Positions 9,193-17,917 are shown, counted from the first letter of the stretch. The stretch: 64,000 nt of DNA from JAJECS01 sp965219705 (GCA_965219705.1 OZ244789.1:2046001-2110000), one strand, 5' to 3'. Numbers and translations are program-made. The notes: generated by a model not told the origin, from the letters alone.

Positions 9193-9968
9193 CGTCCACG
9201 CCGTTACCGCAGCGTCCCGTCATTGAGTGGGACCACGTGACATACGCCTATGGTGAGGCGGTGGCGGTGGAGGATGTGTCGCTCAGCATCTATGCCGGGG
9301 AGCTGGCTGCCGTCTTGGGGCCCAACGGCAGCGGCAAGAGCACGCTCATTCGGCTGGCCCTCGGGCTCTTGCGTCCGACGTCGGGCGCCGTGCGGCTGTT
9401 CGGGCGCGACGCGGCGGACTTCGCGGACTGGGACCGTGTCGGCTACATGCCGCAAGTGGTCGCCGGGGTCTGGCGTGACTTCCCCGTCACCGTCGCCGAG
9501 ACGGTGGCCCACGGGGCCTACCGCGGCATTGCGCCACTCGCGTTGTTTCACCGCTCCGAGCGGCCCGAGGTCGTCGAGGCGCTCGAGGCGGTGGGCATGG
9601 CGGGCTACATGCGCCGGCGTCTGTCCGAGCTTTCCGTCGGCCAGCAGCAGCGGGTGCTTCTGGCCCGCGCGCTTGTGCGTCAGCCCGAGTTGATCGTGTT
9701 GGACGAACCCGCGGCCAGCGTCGACGTTTCCGGCGAGGAGCAGCTATACGCCGTCCTGCGGGACTTCAACCGCGAGCGGAACATCACCATCGTGTTGGTG
9801 TCGCACGACATCGGGGCCATGCTGCGCGAGGCCAGCACCCTCGCCTGTATGAACCGCACCCTGGTCCGCCACGGCCCGCCCCACGAGCTCACCAGCGAGG
9901 AAATTGCCATGCTCTACGGCGTGCCCGTCGATGTGCTGGTCCACGACGCGATCCACGAACACCGCTAG
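9189..9968 (+). CDS. znuC: Zinc ABC transporter ATP-binding protein
   Basis: 259-residue ABC ATPase of the metal-uptake (ZnuC/MntB/TroB) group. Walker A is GPNGSGKST, the Q-loop is in GYMPQVV, the signature is LSVGQQQRV (Val replacing the usual second Gly), and Walker B LIVLDEPAASVD is followed by VLVSHDIG with the switch His. It energises ZnuB for import of the ion delivered by ZnuA. It starts within the znuA stop codon and is followed two bases after its stop by znuB, so translation is probably coupled. Confidence 0.92.
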   Translation: MTSTPLPQRPVIEWDHVTYAYGEAVAVEDVSLSIYAGELAAVLGPNGSGKSTLIRLALGLLRPTSGAVRLFGRDAADFADWDRVGYMPQVVAGVWRDFPVTVAETVAHGAYRGIAPLALFHRSERPEVVEALEAVGMAGYMRRRLSELSVGQQQRVLLARALVRQPELIVLDEPAASVDVSGEEQLYAVLRDFNRERNITIVLVSHDIGAMLREASTLACMNRTLVRHGPPHELTSEEIAMLYGVPVDVLVHDAIHEHR

Positions 9969-9970
9969 CC

Positions 9971-10855
9971 ATGCCGTCGATCTTTCTATACGAATTCATG
10001 CTGCGAGCCCTCGCCGGCGGTGTGCTCGTGGGCGTCCTGGCGCCCACGCTCGGTGTATTCATCGTCCTGCGGCGCCTCTCGCTCATCGCCGAGACGCTGG
10101 CGCACGTAGCGCTGATGGGCGTGGCCGTCGCACTGGCGACCAATACCTTCCCGTCGGTGGTGGCCCTCGTGGCCGCATCGCTGGGTGCGATCCTCGTCGA
10201 GCAGCTCCGCTCACGCGGTCGGCTGCCGGGCGATGTCGCCATGGCGGTGGTGCTGTACGGCGCGCTCGCCGTCGCCGTCGTCGTCATCGGCATCGCCGGG
10301 GGCTTCAACGTTGACCTCTTCTCATTCTTGTTCGGCTCGATTCTCAGCGTCTCCCCGCTCGACGTGTGGCTGCTCGCCGGGCTCACCGTCGCCGTCTTGC
10401 TGTTCGTGGCCGTTTTCTTCGTCGACTTGGCGCAGATCGCCTTTGACGACGACCTCGCCAAGGTGAACGGTGTGCCAACCGGCCTGCTCAACCTCGGGTT
10501 GGCGGTGCTGACCGGCGCGACCATCACTCTGTCGATGCGGGTCGTCGGCGTGCTGCTGGTGGGCGCGATGCTCGTGGTGCCGGTGATGGTGGGGTTGCGG
10601 ATCGCGCGCGGCCTGCGGGCCGCCATGGCCACGGCCATCGTCGCCGGCGTCGTCAGCGCCATCGCCGGATTGACGATCGCGTTCTACGTCGACGCCTCTG
10701 CCGGTGGGGCAACGGTGTTGACGGCGCTTGGCCTGCTGGCGCTGGCCAATCTCTGGGTTGGCCTGCGAAAGTGGCGGCGCAGCGGGCGCGCCGCGGATCC
10801 CGCCTCAGGGATCGGGAACGAACCGCCGGGTCATCACCATCACCACCATCATTGA
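9971..10855 (+). CDS. znuB: Zinc ABC transporter permease with C-terminal His tail
   Basis: 294-residue ABC-3 family permease with about eight hydrophobic segments, the partner of znuC and znuA just upstream. It begins MPSIFLYEFMLRALAGGVLVG, a normal family start, and keeps conserved segments such as LRRLSLIAETLAHVALMGVA. The last residues are GHHHHHHH, seven consecutive histidines at the cytoplasmic or periplasmic tail. His-rich ends occur in zinc carriers, and this one matches the His-rich exporter next door. It looks natural because the DNA uses mixed CAT and CAC codons in a genomic context. The gene ends facing the CDF gene, with a hairpin between. Confidence 0.92.
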   Translation: MPSIFLYEFMLRALAGGVLVGVLAPTLGVFIVLRRLSLIAETLAHVALMGVAVALATNTFPSVVALVAASLGAILVEQLRSRGRLPGDVAMAVVLYGALAVAVVVIGIAGGFNVDLFSFLFGSILSVSPLDVWLLAGLTVAVLLFVAVFFVDLAQIAFDDDLAKVNGVPTGLLNLGLAVLTGATITLSMRVVGVLLVGAMLVVPVMVGLRIARGLRAAMATAIVAGVVSAIAGLTIAFYVDASAGGATVLTALGLLALANLWVGLRKWRRSGRAADPASGIGNEPPGHHHHHHH

Positions 10856-10889
10856 AGGTGGTTCTGCCGCTCGGGGGCTGTCTGCATGC

Positions 10890-10916
10890 GTCCGCGGCTA
10901 GGTGCCTAGCGCGGAC
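10890..10916. terminator. Bidirectional terminator-like hairpin
   Basis: An imperfect inverted repeat pairs GTCCGCGGCTAGG with CCTAGCGCGGAC around a two-base loop, with one bulge. It lies between the convergent znuB and CDF genes. No strong T-run follows on either side, so termination is inferred from place and shape. Confidence 0.5.
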
Positions 10917-10922
10917 CCAAGC

Positions 10923-11957
10923 TCACGTGGCGGATTCCGCCTCGGCCATGGACCGCGCGATGAGGTGGTCCACGTGGTGATTCTCCTCGGCGCAGTCGGC
11001 GGCGGAGTGTTCGAGCTGCAGGGTGATGTGGGTGAGGCCGAAGCCCTGCGCGATCTTGCGCAGCCGGCTGAGCAGCTCGCCTAAATCCCCCGAGTGATCG
11101 GGGTCGACGAGCACGTGGGCCGTGAAGGCGTGGTAGCCCGAGGTGATGGTCCAGGCGTGAACGTCATGCACCAGGGTCACGCCCTCCACATCCTCCATCT
11201 CGCTGCAGAGCCGATACATGTCCACGTTGTCGGGCGTCCCTTCCAGCAGCACCTTGAACACTCTCATGAACAGGCTCCAGGAACTCTTGAGGATCAGCAG
11301 GCCGACGACGACGCTCAGAATGGGGTCTGCAATCCACCACTCGAACGCGAGCACCAGGATGCCGGAGATGATCACGCCGACGGAGCCCAGGAGGTCCGCC
11401 AGCACGTGCTTATAGGCGCCTTCGACGTTCAGGCTTTCTCCCGCGGCGCGGTGCAGCACGAAGGCCGCCACGATATTGATGATCAATCCCGCAAGGCCGA
11501 CGCCGAACAGCACGCCGCCTTCGAGCTCGGGGGTATCCCAGAACCGCTGATACGCCTCGAAGAAGATCCAGCCCGCGATGAGCCAGAGGGTGAGCGTGTT
11601 GATGAGTGCGGCGAGCACTTCGGTTCGGTGGTAGCCGAACGTGATGCCGACGGTTGCCGAGCGGCCCGACAGCCACACGGCGAACAGCGCCAGGCCAATG
11701 GCCGCGGAGTCCGTGAGCAAATGCCCGGCGTCCGCCAAAAGCGCCAGACTGCCGGAGATCACTGAGCCCACGACCTCGACGATCATGAATCCGCCGATCA
11801 ACGCCAGGGCGATGATCAGGGCGCGCTTGCTGGCTCCACGCAGGTCATGGTGGTGATCGTGCCCGTGATCGTCATGTCCGTGCCCATGGCCGTGGTCATG
11901 CCCATGATCGTGGTCCTTGTGTTCGTGCCCATGCCCGTGGCGATGTTCGGATGTCAT
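10923..11957 (-). CDS. Cation diffusion facilitator zinc exporter (ZitB/CzcD-like)
   Basis: 344-residue CDF transporter. The N-terminal 40 residues are a dense His/Asp tract (for example HGHEHKDHDHGHDHGHGHG), then six membrane helices and a cytoplasmic C-terminal domain (from about EDVEGVTLVHDVHAWTI). Two zinc-site motifs of the HxxxD form are visible: ADAGHLLTD in helix II and HVLADLLGS in helix V. The start ATG 11957 follows AAAGGAAA; the frame stays open upstream but lacks family similarity there. It exports Zn2+ in exchange for protons and converges on the zinc importer, so import and export genes sit tail to tail. Confidence 0.92.
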   Translation of the reverse strand: MTSEHRHGHGHEHKDHDHGHDHGHGHGHDDHGHDHHHDLRGASKRALIIALALIGGFMIVEVVGSVISGSLALLADAGHLLTDSAAIGLALFAVWLSGRSATVGITFGYHRTEVLAALINTLTLWLIAGWIFFEAYQRFWDTPELEGGVLFGVGLAGLIINIVAAFVLHRAAGESLNVEGAYKHVLADLLGSVGVIISGILVLAFEWWIADPILSVVVGLLILKSSWSLFMRVFKVLLEGTPDNVDMYRLCSEMEDVEGVTLVHDVHAWTITSGYHAFTAHVLVDPDHSGDLGELLSRLRKIAQGFGLTHITLQLEHSAADCAEENHHVDHLIARSMAEAESAT

Positions 11958-12156
11958 CGCGACGCCGTTTCCTTTCTTGTGGAGATGGCGGCCCAGCGTA
12001 TCAATGGACCGCCCCAAATCCGTGCGTGAGTAGCTCAGCGAGATCGACAGACGCCCGCCGGCCGACTTCCGCGGCCAGTCCACAGAGCGGTCCCGCGCTG
12101 GCTGTCGGGGCGATCGGAGCACGCCGGCGCGATGCCGAGGCGTCCAGTGCTAGCGT

Positions 12157-13326
12157 GTGCGCATTATCGATCTTGTATTCGTTGACCCCGACGCCCCCGC
12201 GGCGGCGTGCGCCGCGGCTGGCGTCAGCAAGATTGCGCACTATGCCCAAGGCGTGCTGGATAGCCACGCCTGGGTCGCCTGCGCGCGTCCTCCGGGTTCC
12301 GACCGGATCGAGTTCGGTGCGCCCCAGGCGGTTGGCCCCAGCGCGGCGGCGCTGGAACGCGGCATCGCGGATGCGCATGCCGCCGGCGTTGAGATCCATG
12401 CGTACAGCATTCTCGGCCTCGCCGGCGTCTGGGGCGGATCGCGGCACCAATGTCCGCGGGCCATCGAGCCGGTTGGGCGGATCCCACAGTTCGCCGTCGA
12501 ACACCCTGAATTCATGTCCAAGGCCCGGGACGGCCGGAGTTGGCTCGATTGGGATGTCGGCGAGCAGGTGCTCGGATATGACGTGGGCTACTTGGGACTC
12601 GCGCATCCCCAAGTCCGGGCCTATGCCCGCCGCGAGCTGGTGGCCTTTGCGCGGGACTTTGGGGCCGACGGGGTGCAACTGGAGTTCCTGCCCGTGCTCG
12701 CGGCCGGTGAGAGCGTGTGGCCGCTGGGATACGACGCGCCGGCGCTTGCCGAGTACCGCCGGCGATTTGGCGTCGATCCGCGCTCGGTTCCCGCGGACGA
12801 TCCCGCTTGGGCGCGGCTGCGGGCGGAATACGTGACGCAATTCCTGCGGGAGCTGCGCGGCGACCTTGATGCCTTGGGGCGGCCAGTGGGCGTCGCGGTA
12901 GCCACTGAGGGAATCTGGGCCAGACCCGACGAGGCCTACAAGCTCGGCCTTGACTGGCCGGCGTGGGTTAACGAGGGCCTCGTCGACGCGCTCTATCCGA
13001 GGTTCTTTATCGTCGATCCACACTATCCGCCGAGCGACCCGTCAAGCGAGACGGGCTACTGGCTGGCCGACATCGATCGCATTGAGCGCGAGGTGGCAAC
13101 CGTGCGCGGCGTGGTTGGCAACCGAAGTCGCGTATACGCCACGGCAATCGCCTCGAACGCGCCCGCGAATGAGCCCGTGCCAGACCTCGTTCAGCGCATC
13201 GTCGCCGCGGCCCGCGCCATGGTTGCGTCGGGATCCGACGGGTTCGGTATCTACACCGACCCGCGCGTCACCGGCGACGACACCTTCTGGACCGGTCTCC
13301 GGCGTATCCACGAGGGCCGGTTCTAG
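12157..13326 (+). CDS. Glycosyl-hydrolase-like TIM-barrel protein (GHL10/DUF187 type)
   Basis: 389-residue soluble protein resembling the family-10-like glycosyl hydrolases (GHL). It has barrel-strand patterns such as GVEIHAYSILGLAGVWGG, then LDWDVGEQVLGYDVGYLG followed by HPQVRAYARRELVAFARDFGADGVQLEF, the last typical of GHL proteins where an acidic residue ends a strand. No signal peptide is seen. GTG 12157 is used because the first strand (IIDLVFVD) follows at once and no better start exists. Function on a carbohydrate is likely but the substrate is unknown. The downstream neighbour begins a separate promoter. Confidence 0.65.
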   Translation: MRIIDLVFVDPDAPAAACAAAGVSKIAHYAQGVLDSHAWVACARPPGSDRIEFGAPQAVGPSAAALERGIADAHAAGVEIHAYSILGLAGVWGGSRHQCPRAIEPVGRIPQFAVEHPEFMSKARDGRSWLDWDVGEQVLGYDVGYLGLAHPQVRAYARRELVAFARDFGADGVQLEFLPVLAAGESVWPLGYDAPALAEYRRRFGVDPRSVPADDPAWARLRAEYVTQFLRELRGDLDALGRPVGVAVATEGIWARPDEAYKLGLDWPAWVNEGLVDALYPRFFIVDPHYPPSDPSSETGYWLADIDRIEREVATVRGVVGNRSRVYATAIASNAPANEPVPDLVQRIVAAARAMVASGSDGFGIYTDPRVTGDDTFWTGLRRIHEGRF

Positions 13327-13358
13327 CTGCCGGGCAGGCCGCTGCCGCCGGCCGGTTG

Positions 13359-13387
13359 TTGACGGGTTCGAGCTTTCTGGATAGGGT
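13359..13387 (+). promoter_or_regulatory. Sigma-70-type promoter for the binding-protein gene at 13610
   Basis: TTGACG at 13359-13364 and TAGGGT at 13382-13387 are separated by exactly 17 bases. The same -10 form (TAGGnT) with the same spacing occurs at 26570, 28905 and 53046. Transcription would begin near 13394, giving a leader of about 215 bases. Confidence 0.6.
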
Positions 13388-13609
13388 GCCTTGCACTGCG
13401 CGCCCCATATGCGCGTAGATGCACGCGTGCGTCGTCAGCTGGCTCATCCAGTCGGGCTCACGCGACCGGTGCCGAGGCGACTGGCTGAAGGGAGGTCCAC
13501 GGGGAGCGATAGCCATTGTGTCGCGGTTGGGATGGCCTGTACCTTGCCCGGCGCGACAAGTGCCTGACTGGTAGACGGATCCACCATGCAAACTCGGGAG
13601 GGAGTGCAT

Positions 13610-15667
13610 ATGCCCGAACTCGGAAAGCGAATGATGACCCGGCGGAACCTGATCCGCGGAGCGGGTGTGGGGCTGTTTGGCGCCGCGGGCGCGGCAGTCC
13701 TCGCTGCTTGTGGTGAGGCCCAGGTCGTCGAGAAGATCGTCACGCAGGAAGTGATCAGGGAGGTTCCGGTCGAGACCGTCGTGACCAGAGAAGTGGTCAA
13801 GGAGGTCCCGGTCGAGTCCGTGGTCACGAAGGAAGTCATCAAGGAAGTCCCGGTCGACAGGATCGTGACGCAGGAAGTCATCAAGGAAGTCATCAAGGAA
13901 GTCCCGGTCACGAAGGAAGTTGTCAAGGAAGTCGTCAAGGAAGTCGTCAAGGAAGTCCCGGTCGAGGTCGAGAAGGAAGTCATCGTCACCAAGGAAGTCG
14001 TCGTCACCAAGGAAGTCGAGGTCATCAAGGAAGTCACGGCCGAGATGATGATCCCGGAGGGGCCGCTCAGCGGCGGCACGCTGCGGCATAGCGCCGGCGG
14101 CCCGAACCACCAGGACATCTTCAACCCGCTCAAGCAGGTCAGCAGCTCGCAGGCCTACATCACCGACTACGTGTTCCTGCCCCTGTGGTACGGCGACACC
14201 TGGGGCATGGGTGAGACCCCGGCCATGACGGGTGAGTGGGACAAAGGCGTGGCCAGCAGTTGGGACGAGGTCGAGCGGGGCCGCGTCTACAACTTCAACC
14301 TCAACCCCGACGTCACGTGGCATGACGACGTGCCGGTAACGGCCGACGACGTGCTGTTCGGCGCGCGCATGGGCCTGGACAAGAACTACGGCTCGGGCAT
14401 GCACAAGAAGGCCTGGGCCCGCATCGACGGTGCTGGCGCCTGGGGCGAGAACCCCACGGACAACATCGAGGACGTTCCGGGCCTGACGAAGCTGGACGAG
14501 ATGACGGTGCAGGTCGCGATCGACCGGCCCGACTCCGCCTGGTGGGCGAGCCGTGACTGGCACCTGCCGCCGATGGCCCGGCACCACTACGCCGGCCTTG
14601 ACCCGGCGACGGCGCTCGAGACGCGCGCGCTGCACCTCCTGGGCAACGGCCCCATGATTTGGGAGCGCTACGTCACCCAGCAGTTCGCCGACATGGCCGC
14701 GAACAAGTCCTACGCCTACGGCACGCCGTACATCGACGACTACATCGTCCGCTACGGTGACCGGAACGCGCTGGACGCGGCGATGGAGGCCGGTGAGCAG
14801 GATTTCCACCGCGGAAGCAACATCGAGGCCTTCCAGCGTCTCGCGGGCTTGCCGCACCTGCGGCCCTTCCCGCAGCGCTCGCCATTCGGCGGCCACGTGT
14901 TCTTCAACCAGTCCGCCGAGACCTTCGCCGACATGACTCTCGAGCAGCAGTCGCTGATGATCGAGGCCATGGTGCGCGCGGTTGACCGCGACACGATCAA
15001 CAACGAGCTCCACGCGGGCACGCTGTTCGTCTCGGACTACATCTTCGAGCACGTGGCGCTGATGCAGGACCCGCCCGAGGGAACCTTCCGCGCCATGCCC
15101 TACGATCCCGACGCGGCCCGCGCGCTGATCGAGGAAGCTCAGTGGGACTCCGAGAAGGAGATCCAGTGGATCAAGTGGGGCCCGCCGACTCCGACGGACC
15201 TCGCGCTCAAGGACTACTGGCAGCAGGTCGGCATCAAGGTCGAGTTCTTCCTGGTGGACGGCTCGGCGGTGATCGAGAAGCTGTACGAGGAGCGCGTCCA
15301 CGACCTGGTGCTCGCCAACATGGGCGGCGACCAGTCCGTGGTGGACGCGTGCCTGCGCGTGTGCAGCGACCGGGTGTACGAGCTGGGTGGCTGGAACCAC
15401 TCCAACATCAACCGCCCGTGGATCGACGAGGCCTACGCCGAAATGCTCGCGGCGCCGAACAACACGGCGCTGCGGGAGCGTTGGATCGAGTTCGCCACGC
15501 GGCTGCACTCGAAGGGCAACATGGTGGCCGGGCTGCTGTGGCGCGGTTCGCTGCGGAACCTGTACCACAGGCGCTTGCAGGGGGCGTTCTACATGCAGTT
15601 CTACGCCATGCCGGTCCACTCGCCGATCGAGCGAGTCTGGCTGGACGAGTACTGGGAAGAGCGGTAG
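13610..15667 (+). CDS. ABC transporter substrate-binding lipoprotein, family 5 (peptide/nickel type)
   Basis: 685-residue extracellular solute-binding protein. It starts at ATG 13610 after GGGAGG. Residues 9-34 are a Tat lipoprotein signal (TRRNLIRGAG; lipobox LAAC with C34). Residues about 39-143 are an unusual spacer of near-repeats such as KEVIKEVPV and VTKEVV, seen in many Chloroflexota binding proteins. The family 5 domain follows, with YNFNLNPDVTWHDDVPVTADDV and later YDPDAARALIEEAQW. It would present oligopeptides or other oligomers to a permease not found nearby. It ends at a strong hairpin, and is probably expressed alone. Confidence 0.88.
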   Translation: MPELGKRMMTRRNLIRGAGVGLFGAAGAAVLAACGEAQVVEKIVTQEVIREVPVETVVTREVVKEVPVESVVTKEVIKEVPVDRIVTQEVIKEVIKEVPVTKEVVKEVVKEVVKEVPVEVEKEVIVTKEVVVTKEVEVIKEVTAEMMIPEGPLSGGTLRHSAGGPNHQDIFNPLKQVSSSQAYITDYVFLPLWYGDTWGMGETPAMTGEWDKGVASSWDEVERGRVYNFNLNPDVTWHDDVPVTADDVLFGARMGLDKNYGSGMHKKAWARIDGAGAWGENPTDNIEDVPGLTKLDEMTVQVAIDRPDSAWWASRDWHLPPMARHHYAGLDPATALETRALHLLGNGPMIWERYVTQQFADMAANKSYAYGTPYIDDYIVRYGDRNALDAAMEAGEQDFHRGSNIEAFQRLAGLPHLRPFPQRSPFGGHVFFNQSAETFADMTLEQQSLMIEAMVRAVDRDTINNELHAGTLFVSDYIFEHVALMQDPPEGTFRAMPYDPDAARALIEEAQWDSEKEIQWIKWGPPTPTDLALKDYWQQVGIKVEFFLVDGSAVIEKLYEERVHDLVLANMGGDQSVVDACLRVCSDRVYELGGWNHSNINRPWIDEAYAEMLAAPNNTALRERWIEFATRLHSKGNMVAGLLWRGSLRNLYHRRLQGAFYMQFYAMPVHSPIERVWLDEYWEER
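13730..14040 (+). repeat. Coding tandem degenerate repeat (Val/Glu/Lys spacer)
   Basis: About 310 bases of the gene at 13610 consist of degenerate repeats based on AAGGAAGTC, coding Lys-Glu-Val runs divided by Pro-Val or Val-Thr. The repeat sits directly after the lipidated cysteine and so would act as a stalk. It creates a long false frame on the other strand. Confidence 0.75.
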
Positions 15668-15713
15668 CGCCCAACTGATCTCGTCGCGCTGATCGTCAGC
15701 GTCGGCGGATCTC

Positions 15714-15747
15714 AAGGAGCCGGCGGTCTAACGGCCGCCGGCTCCTT
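15714..15747 (+). terminator. Strong hairpin terminator
   Basis: A 15-base-pair stem pairs 15714-15728 with 15733-15747 around a TAAC loop. It lies 47 bases after the stop of the binding-protein gene. The downstream T-run is short (CTTGG), so it is a GC-rich terminator or a stabilising 3' hairpin. Confidence 0.7.
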
Positions 15748-15935
15748 GGCATTCCTGCACCAGGCGCGAGTTGCGGCTCGCGACGCGCGCCCGCTGGGAA
15801 AAGATTTCATCCGTGGGGAGCGAATGATCGCGAACGCGCCACTGCGTCCCGGTCTGAATGACCGGCATCATGGATAATCGCACCGCTGCATCCGGCGCCG
15901 GCTGACGGCGTGGAGCGATAAAGGAACCTGGCGAT

Positions 15936-16688
15936 ATGCATTTGGTGCGATACGAACTCGACGGAAGCATCCGGCACGGCATCTTGGAAGACGGCTCGAT
16001 CGCCGAGATCGAGGGCGATTTCTTCGGTGACCGCCGGCGCACTGGCGCCGTGGTCGCGCTCGACGCGGTCACGCTCAAGGCGCCGACCATGCCGTCCAAG
16101 GTCATCAACGCCGCCGGCAACTATCAGAGTCACATGGCCGGCGCACCCAAACCGCCCCGTCCCAAGCCATTCCTCGCGCCCAGCACGTCGGTGACGGACC
16201 CGGGCGCCAACGTGGTCATGCCGCGGGAGACGCCGGTGTCCTATGAAGGTGAGATGGCTGTCGTCATCGGCAAGCGCGGCCGCCGGATCCCTCAGGACGA
16301 GGTCTCCGACTACATCCTCGGCGTGTGCTGCGCGAATGACGTGAGCGCCTATGAGTGGATCGGCGCCGACAGCGATTGGTTCCGCGGCAAGGGCACGGAT
16401 ACGTTTTCGCCGTTCGGGCCCTGGCTCACCCCCGGCCTCGACTACCGCGATCTCCAGCTCATCACGCGCGTCAACGGCGAGGTGGTCGAGGACACGCGCA
16501 CGACCGAGATGTTCTACGGCGTCGACGAGCTGGTCAGCTACGTCTCGCAGTACATGACGCTCGAGCCCGGCGACGTCTTCTTTACCGGCACGTCCGGTGA
16601 GAGCACGCCGCTCAACGACGGCGATGTCGTCGAGGTCGAAGTCGAAGGCAACGGCGTCCTCAGCAACACCTTCGTGCTCGCCACTTAG
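15936..16688 (+). CDS. Fumarylacetoacetate hydrolase family protein
   Basis: 250-residue FAH-family enzyme. The metal-binding acids are seen in YEGEMAVVIG (two Glu) and CCANDVSAYEW (Asp), and the family segments GKGTDTFSPFGPWL and FTGTSGE are intact. Relatives act as fumarylpyruvate, acylpyruvate or 2-hydroxyhepta-2,4-diene-1,7-dioate hydrolases or isomerases and oxaloacetate decarboxylases, and this sequence alone does not separate them. It starts at ATG 15936 after the weak ribosome site AAAGGAA. It is monocistronic between a terminator hairpin and a repeat-filled gap. Confidence 0.88.
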   Translation: MHLVRYELDGSIRHGILEDGSIAEIEGDFFGDRRRTGAVVALDAVTLKAPTMPSKVINAAGNYQSHMAGAPKPPRPKPFLAPSTSVTDPGANVVMPRETPVSYEGEMAVVIGKRGRRIPQDEVSDYILGVCCANDVSAYEWIGADSDWFRGKGTDTFSPFGPWLTPGLDYRDLQLITRVNGEVVEDTRTTEMFYGVDELVSYVSQYMTLEPGDVFFTGTSGESTPLNDGDVVEVEVEGNGVLSNTFVLAT

Positions 16689-16738
16689 CCAGCGGCGGTC
16701 GTCCGACGGTCAGGAGACCTTTGCGGAACCCATCCGTC

Positions 16739-16758
16739 ATTCCCGCGAAGGCGGGAAT
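16739..16758. repeat. Dispersed palindrome, family A
   Basis: ATTCCCGC-GAAG-GCGGGAAT is a perfect hairpin inside the wider unit GTCATTCCCGCGAAGGCGGG. A second copy is at 39192-39211 with loop GCAC variation. Such units are widely scattered in many bacterial genomes and are not genes. Confidence 0.75.
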
Positions 16759-16792
16759 CTAGCGGTTGCTGAACCTGTTAGGCCGCAAGCCG

Positions 16793-16810
16793 GGCGGTTC
16801 GCGAACCGCC
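16793..16810. repeat. Dispersed palindrome, family B
   Basis: GGCGGTTCGCGAACCGCC is a perfect 18-base palindrome followed by GCTACC. Relatives are at 41025-41044 and, with C/G changes that keep pairing (GCGCTTCGCGAAGC), at 17919-17945. Confidence 0.75.
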
Positions 16811-16879
16811 GCTACCTCTTGATTCAAGAGTTTCGGTCAGGGGCTGGCCGGAGTTGCCGGTACCGTGCGCCACGTTGAG

Positions 16880-17629
16880 CTAGTCCACGAGTCCCATTAA
16901 GGCTCGTCGCCACGGATCGGTTTGGCTCGCGACGTAGGCCGCGGTGGACTTCATCTCGTCATGCGACGCGAACTCGACCTGCGACGGCTTATAGAGCAGC
17001 CAGATCACCCGACGCGGCCGGTTCGATTCGTTCGGCGTGTTCGTGTGCCAGAGGTTGGTGTTGTTGAGCAAACAGGCGCCCGCGGGTCCGGTTGCGTGCA
17101 CCATCCCGGGTAGCTGGCGCGGCTGACCATTGTGGTTGGCCCAGGGCGGCGGCGGCTCCGCACTCAGGTGACTTCCGGGAAGGAAGGCCGTCGCGCCGCT
17201 GTGCTCGGCGATGTCGTCCAAGAAATAGGTCAGGCGGAGGTAGGGGCCGCCGTCGCGATGCCACAGCGTCGCCGCCCTCGAAGACGGCGCACGAAAGTTG
17301 CCCGTCGCATCGCAACACAGCGTCGCGTCATAGCCCAGCGAGGCTTGGACGATCGGAAGCACGGTCGGCAGGTCCATCAGGTCCTCGAAGACCGGGTCCA
17401 GTTCAAACAGGCGGTTGATATCAATTGATCCCGATCCCGGGAGCGATGTCCGGCGATAGTCCTCCACGGCCGTTGGCACGTTGGCGTGATCGCGGAAGAG
17501 CTCGTCGAGGCGTTCTCGAACTTGTGCGAGCCGGTCGGGAGGTAGGGCGTGCGGTACAAGCGTGAAGCCGGTGAATTGCAGGCGCTTGAGATGCAGGGAT
17601 GTCGCGTGGACGTCCGGGACCGGCTCCAT
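16880..17629 (-). CDS. Phytanoyl-CoA dioxygenase (PhyH) family protein
   Basis: 249-residue compact PhyH oxygenase. Ligands are H124 and D126 in LWHRDGGP, H195 in LWHTNTPN, and R206/R207 in PRRVIWLLY. A strong ribosome site (AAGGAG) precedes ATG 17629. It is divergent from a phosphonoacetate hydrolase gene. The phosphonate enzyme PhnY is a PhyH-family 2-oxoglutarate oxygenase, so a role in phosphonate oxidation is a reasonable but unproven idea. Other substrates are equally possible from sequence alone. Confidence 0.86.
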   Translation of the reverse strand: MEPVPDVHATSLHLKRLQFTGFTLVPHALPPDRLAQVRERLDELFRDHANVPTAVEDYRRTSLPGSGSIDINRLFELDPVFEDLMDLPTVLPIVQASLGYDATLCCDATGNFRAPSSRAATLWHRDGGPYLRLTYFLDDIAEHSGATAFLPGSHLSAEPPPPWANHNGQPRQLPGMVHATGPAGACLLNNTNLWHTNTPNESNRPRRVIWLLYKPSQVEFASHDEMKSTAAYVASQTDPWRRALMGLVD

Positions 17630-17680
17630 CGCTCCACTCCTTCCAGGACCGTTCGCGGCGCAGGCGCTGCGAGGATAGCG

Positions 17681-17732
17681 CTGGCCCGGTGGCCCAGTCT
17701 GCCCGGTGGCCCAGCCTGCCCGGTGGCCCAGG
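17681..17732. repeat. Three tandem copies of a 17-18 base unit
   Basis: Three head-to-tail copies of CTGCCCGGTGGCCCAG (first copy CTGGCCCGG...) run straight into the palindrome at 17727. No open frame of merit uses them. Confidence 0.7.
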
Positions 17733-17748
17733 CTGCGTGCAGCCTGGG
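17727..17748. repeat. Dispersed palindrome, family C
   Basis: CCCAGGCTGC-GT-GCAGCCTGGG forms a 10-base-pair hairpin. A second copy with loop GC is at 44822-44843. Both lie beside family D units. Confidence 0.75.
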
Positions 17749-17786
17749 AACGTGCCCCCAGTGAGAACTCTCAAACTGCCCAAGCC

Positions 17787-17814
17787 GTCACTCCGAGCAC
17801 AGCGAGGAGTCTAG
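17787..17814. repeat. Dispersed repeat, family D
   Basis: GTCACTCCGAGCACAGCGAG... ending GAGTCTAG, with outer arms ACTCC and GGAGT. Reverse-complement relatives are at 42445-42473 and from 44721. Confidence 0.65.
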
Positions 17815-17917
17815 AACTCTCCGGCACCGGCCGAGAGCGAGGGCAACCGCGCGGCATGTAGTTCGGCATCGAAGAAAACACCCGAACACGCAAAAAAACT
17901 CGGTCACAACGACGCCG

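Noticed and set aside
10826..10855. Vector-derived His tag at the end of znuB
   Set aside because: Codons are mixed CAT/CAC, the flanks are genomic, and His-rich tails fit zinc transporters, including the neighbour.
13730..14040. CRISPR-like array
   Set aside because: The repeats are short, degenerate, without unique spacers, and code in frame for the lipoprotein stalk.
13268..15715. An 815-codon frame on the minus strand
   Set aside because: It is the exact antisense of the peptide-type binding protein gene; its Asp/Phe-rich and His/Val-rich composition is a mirror of Lys-Glu-Val codons and high GC third bases, with no domain.
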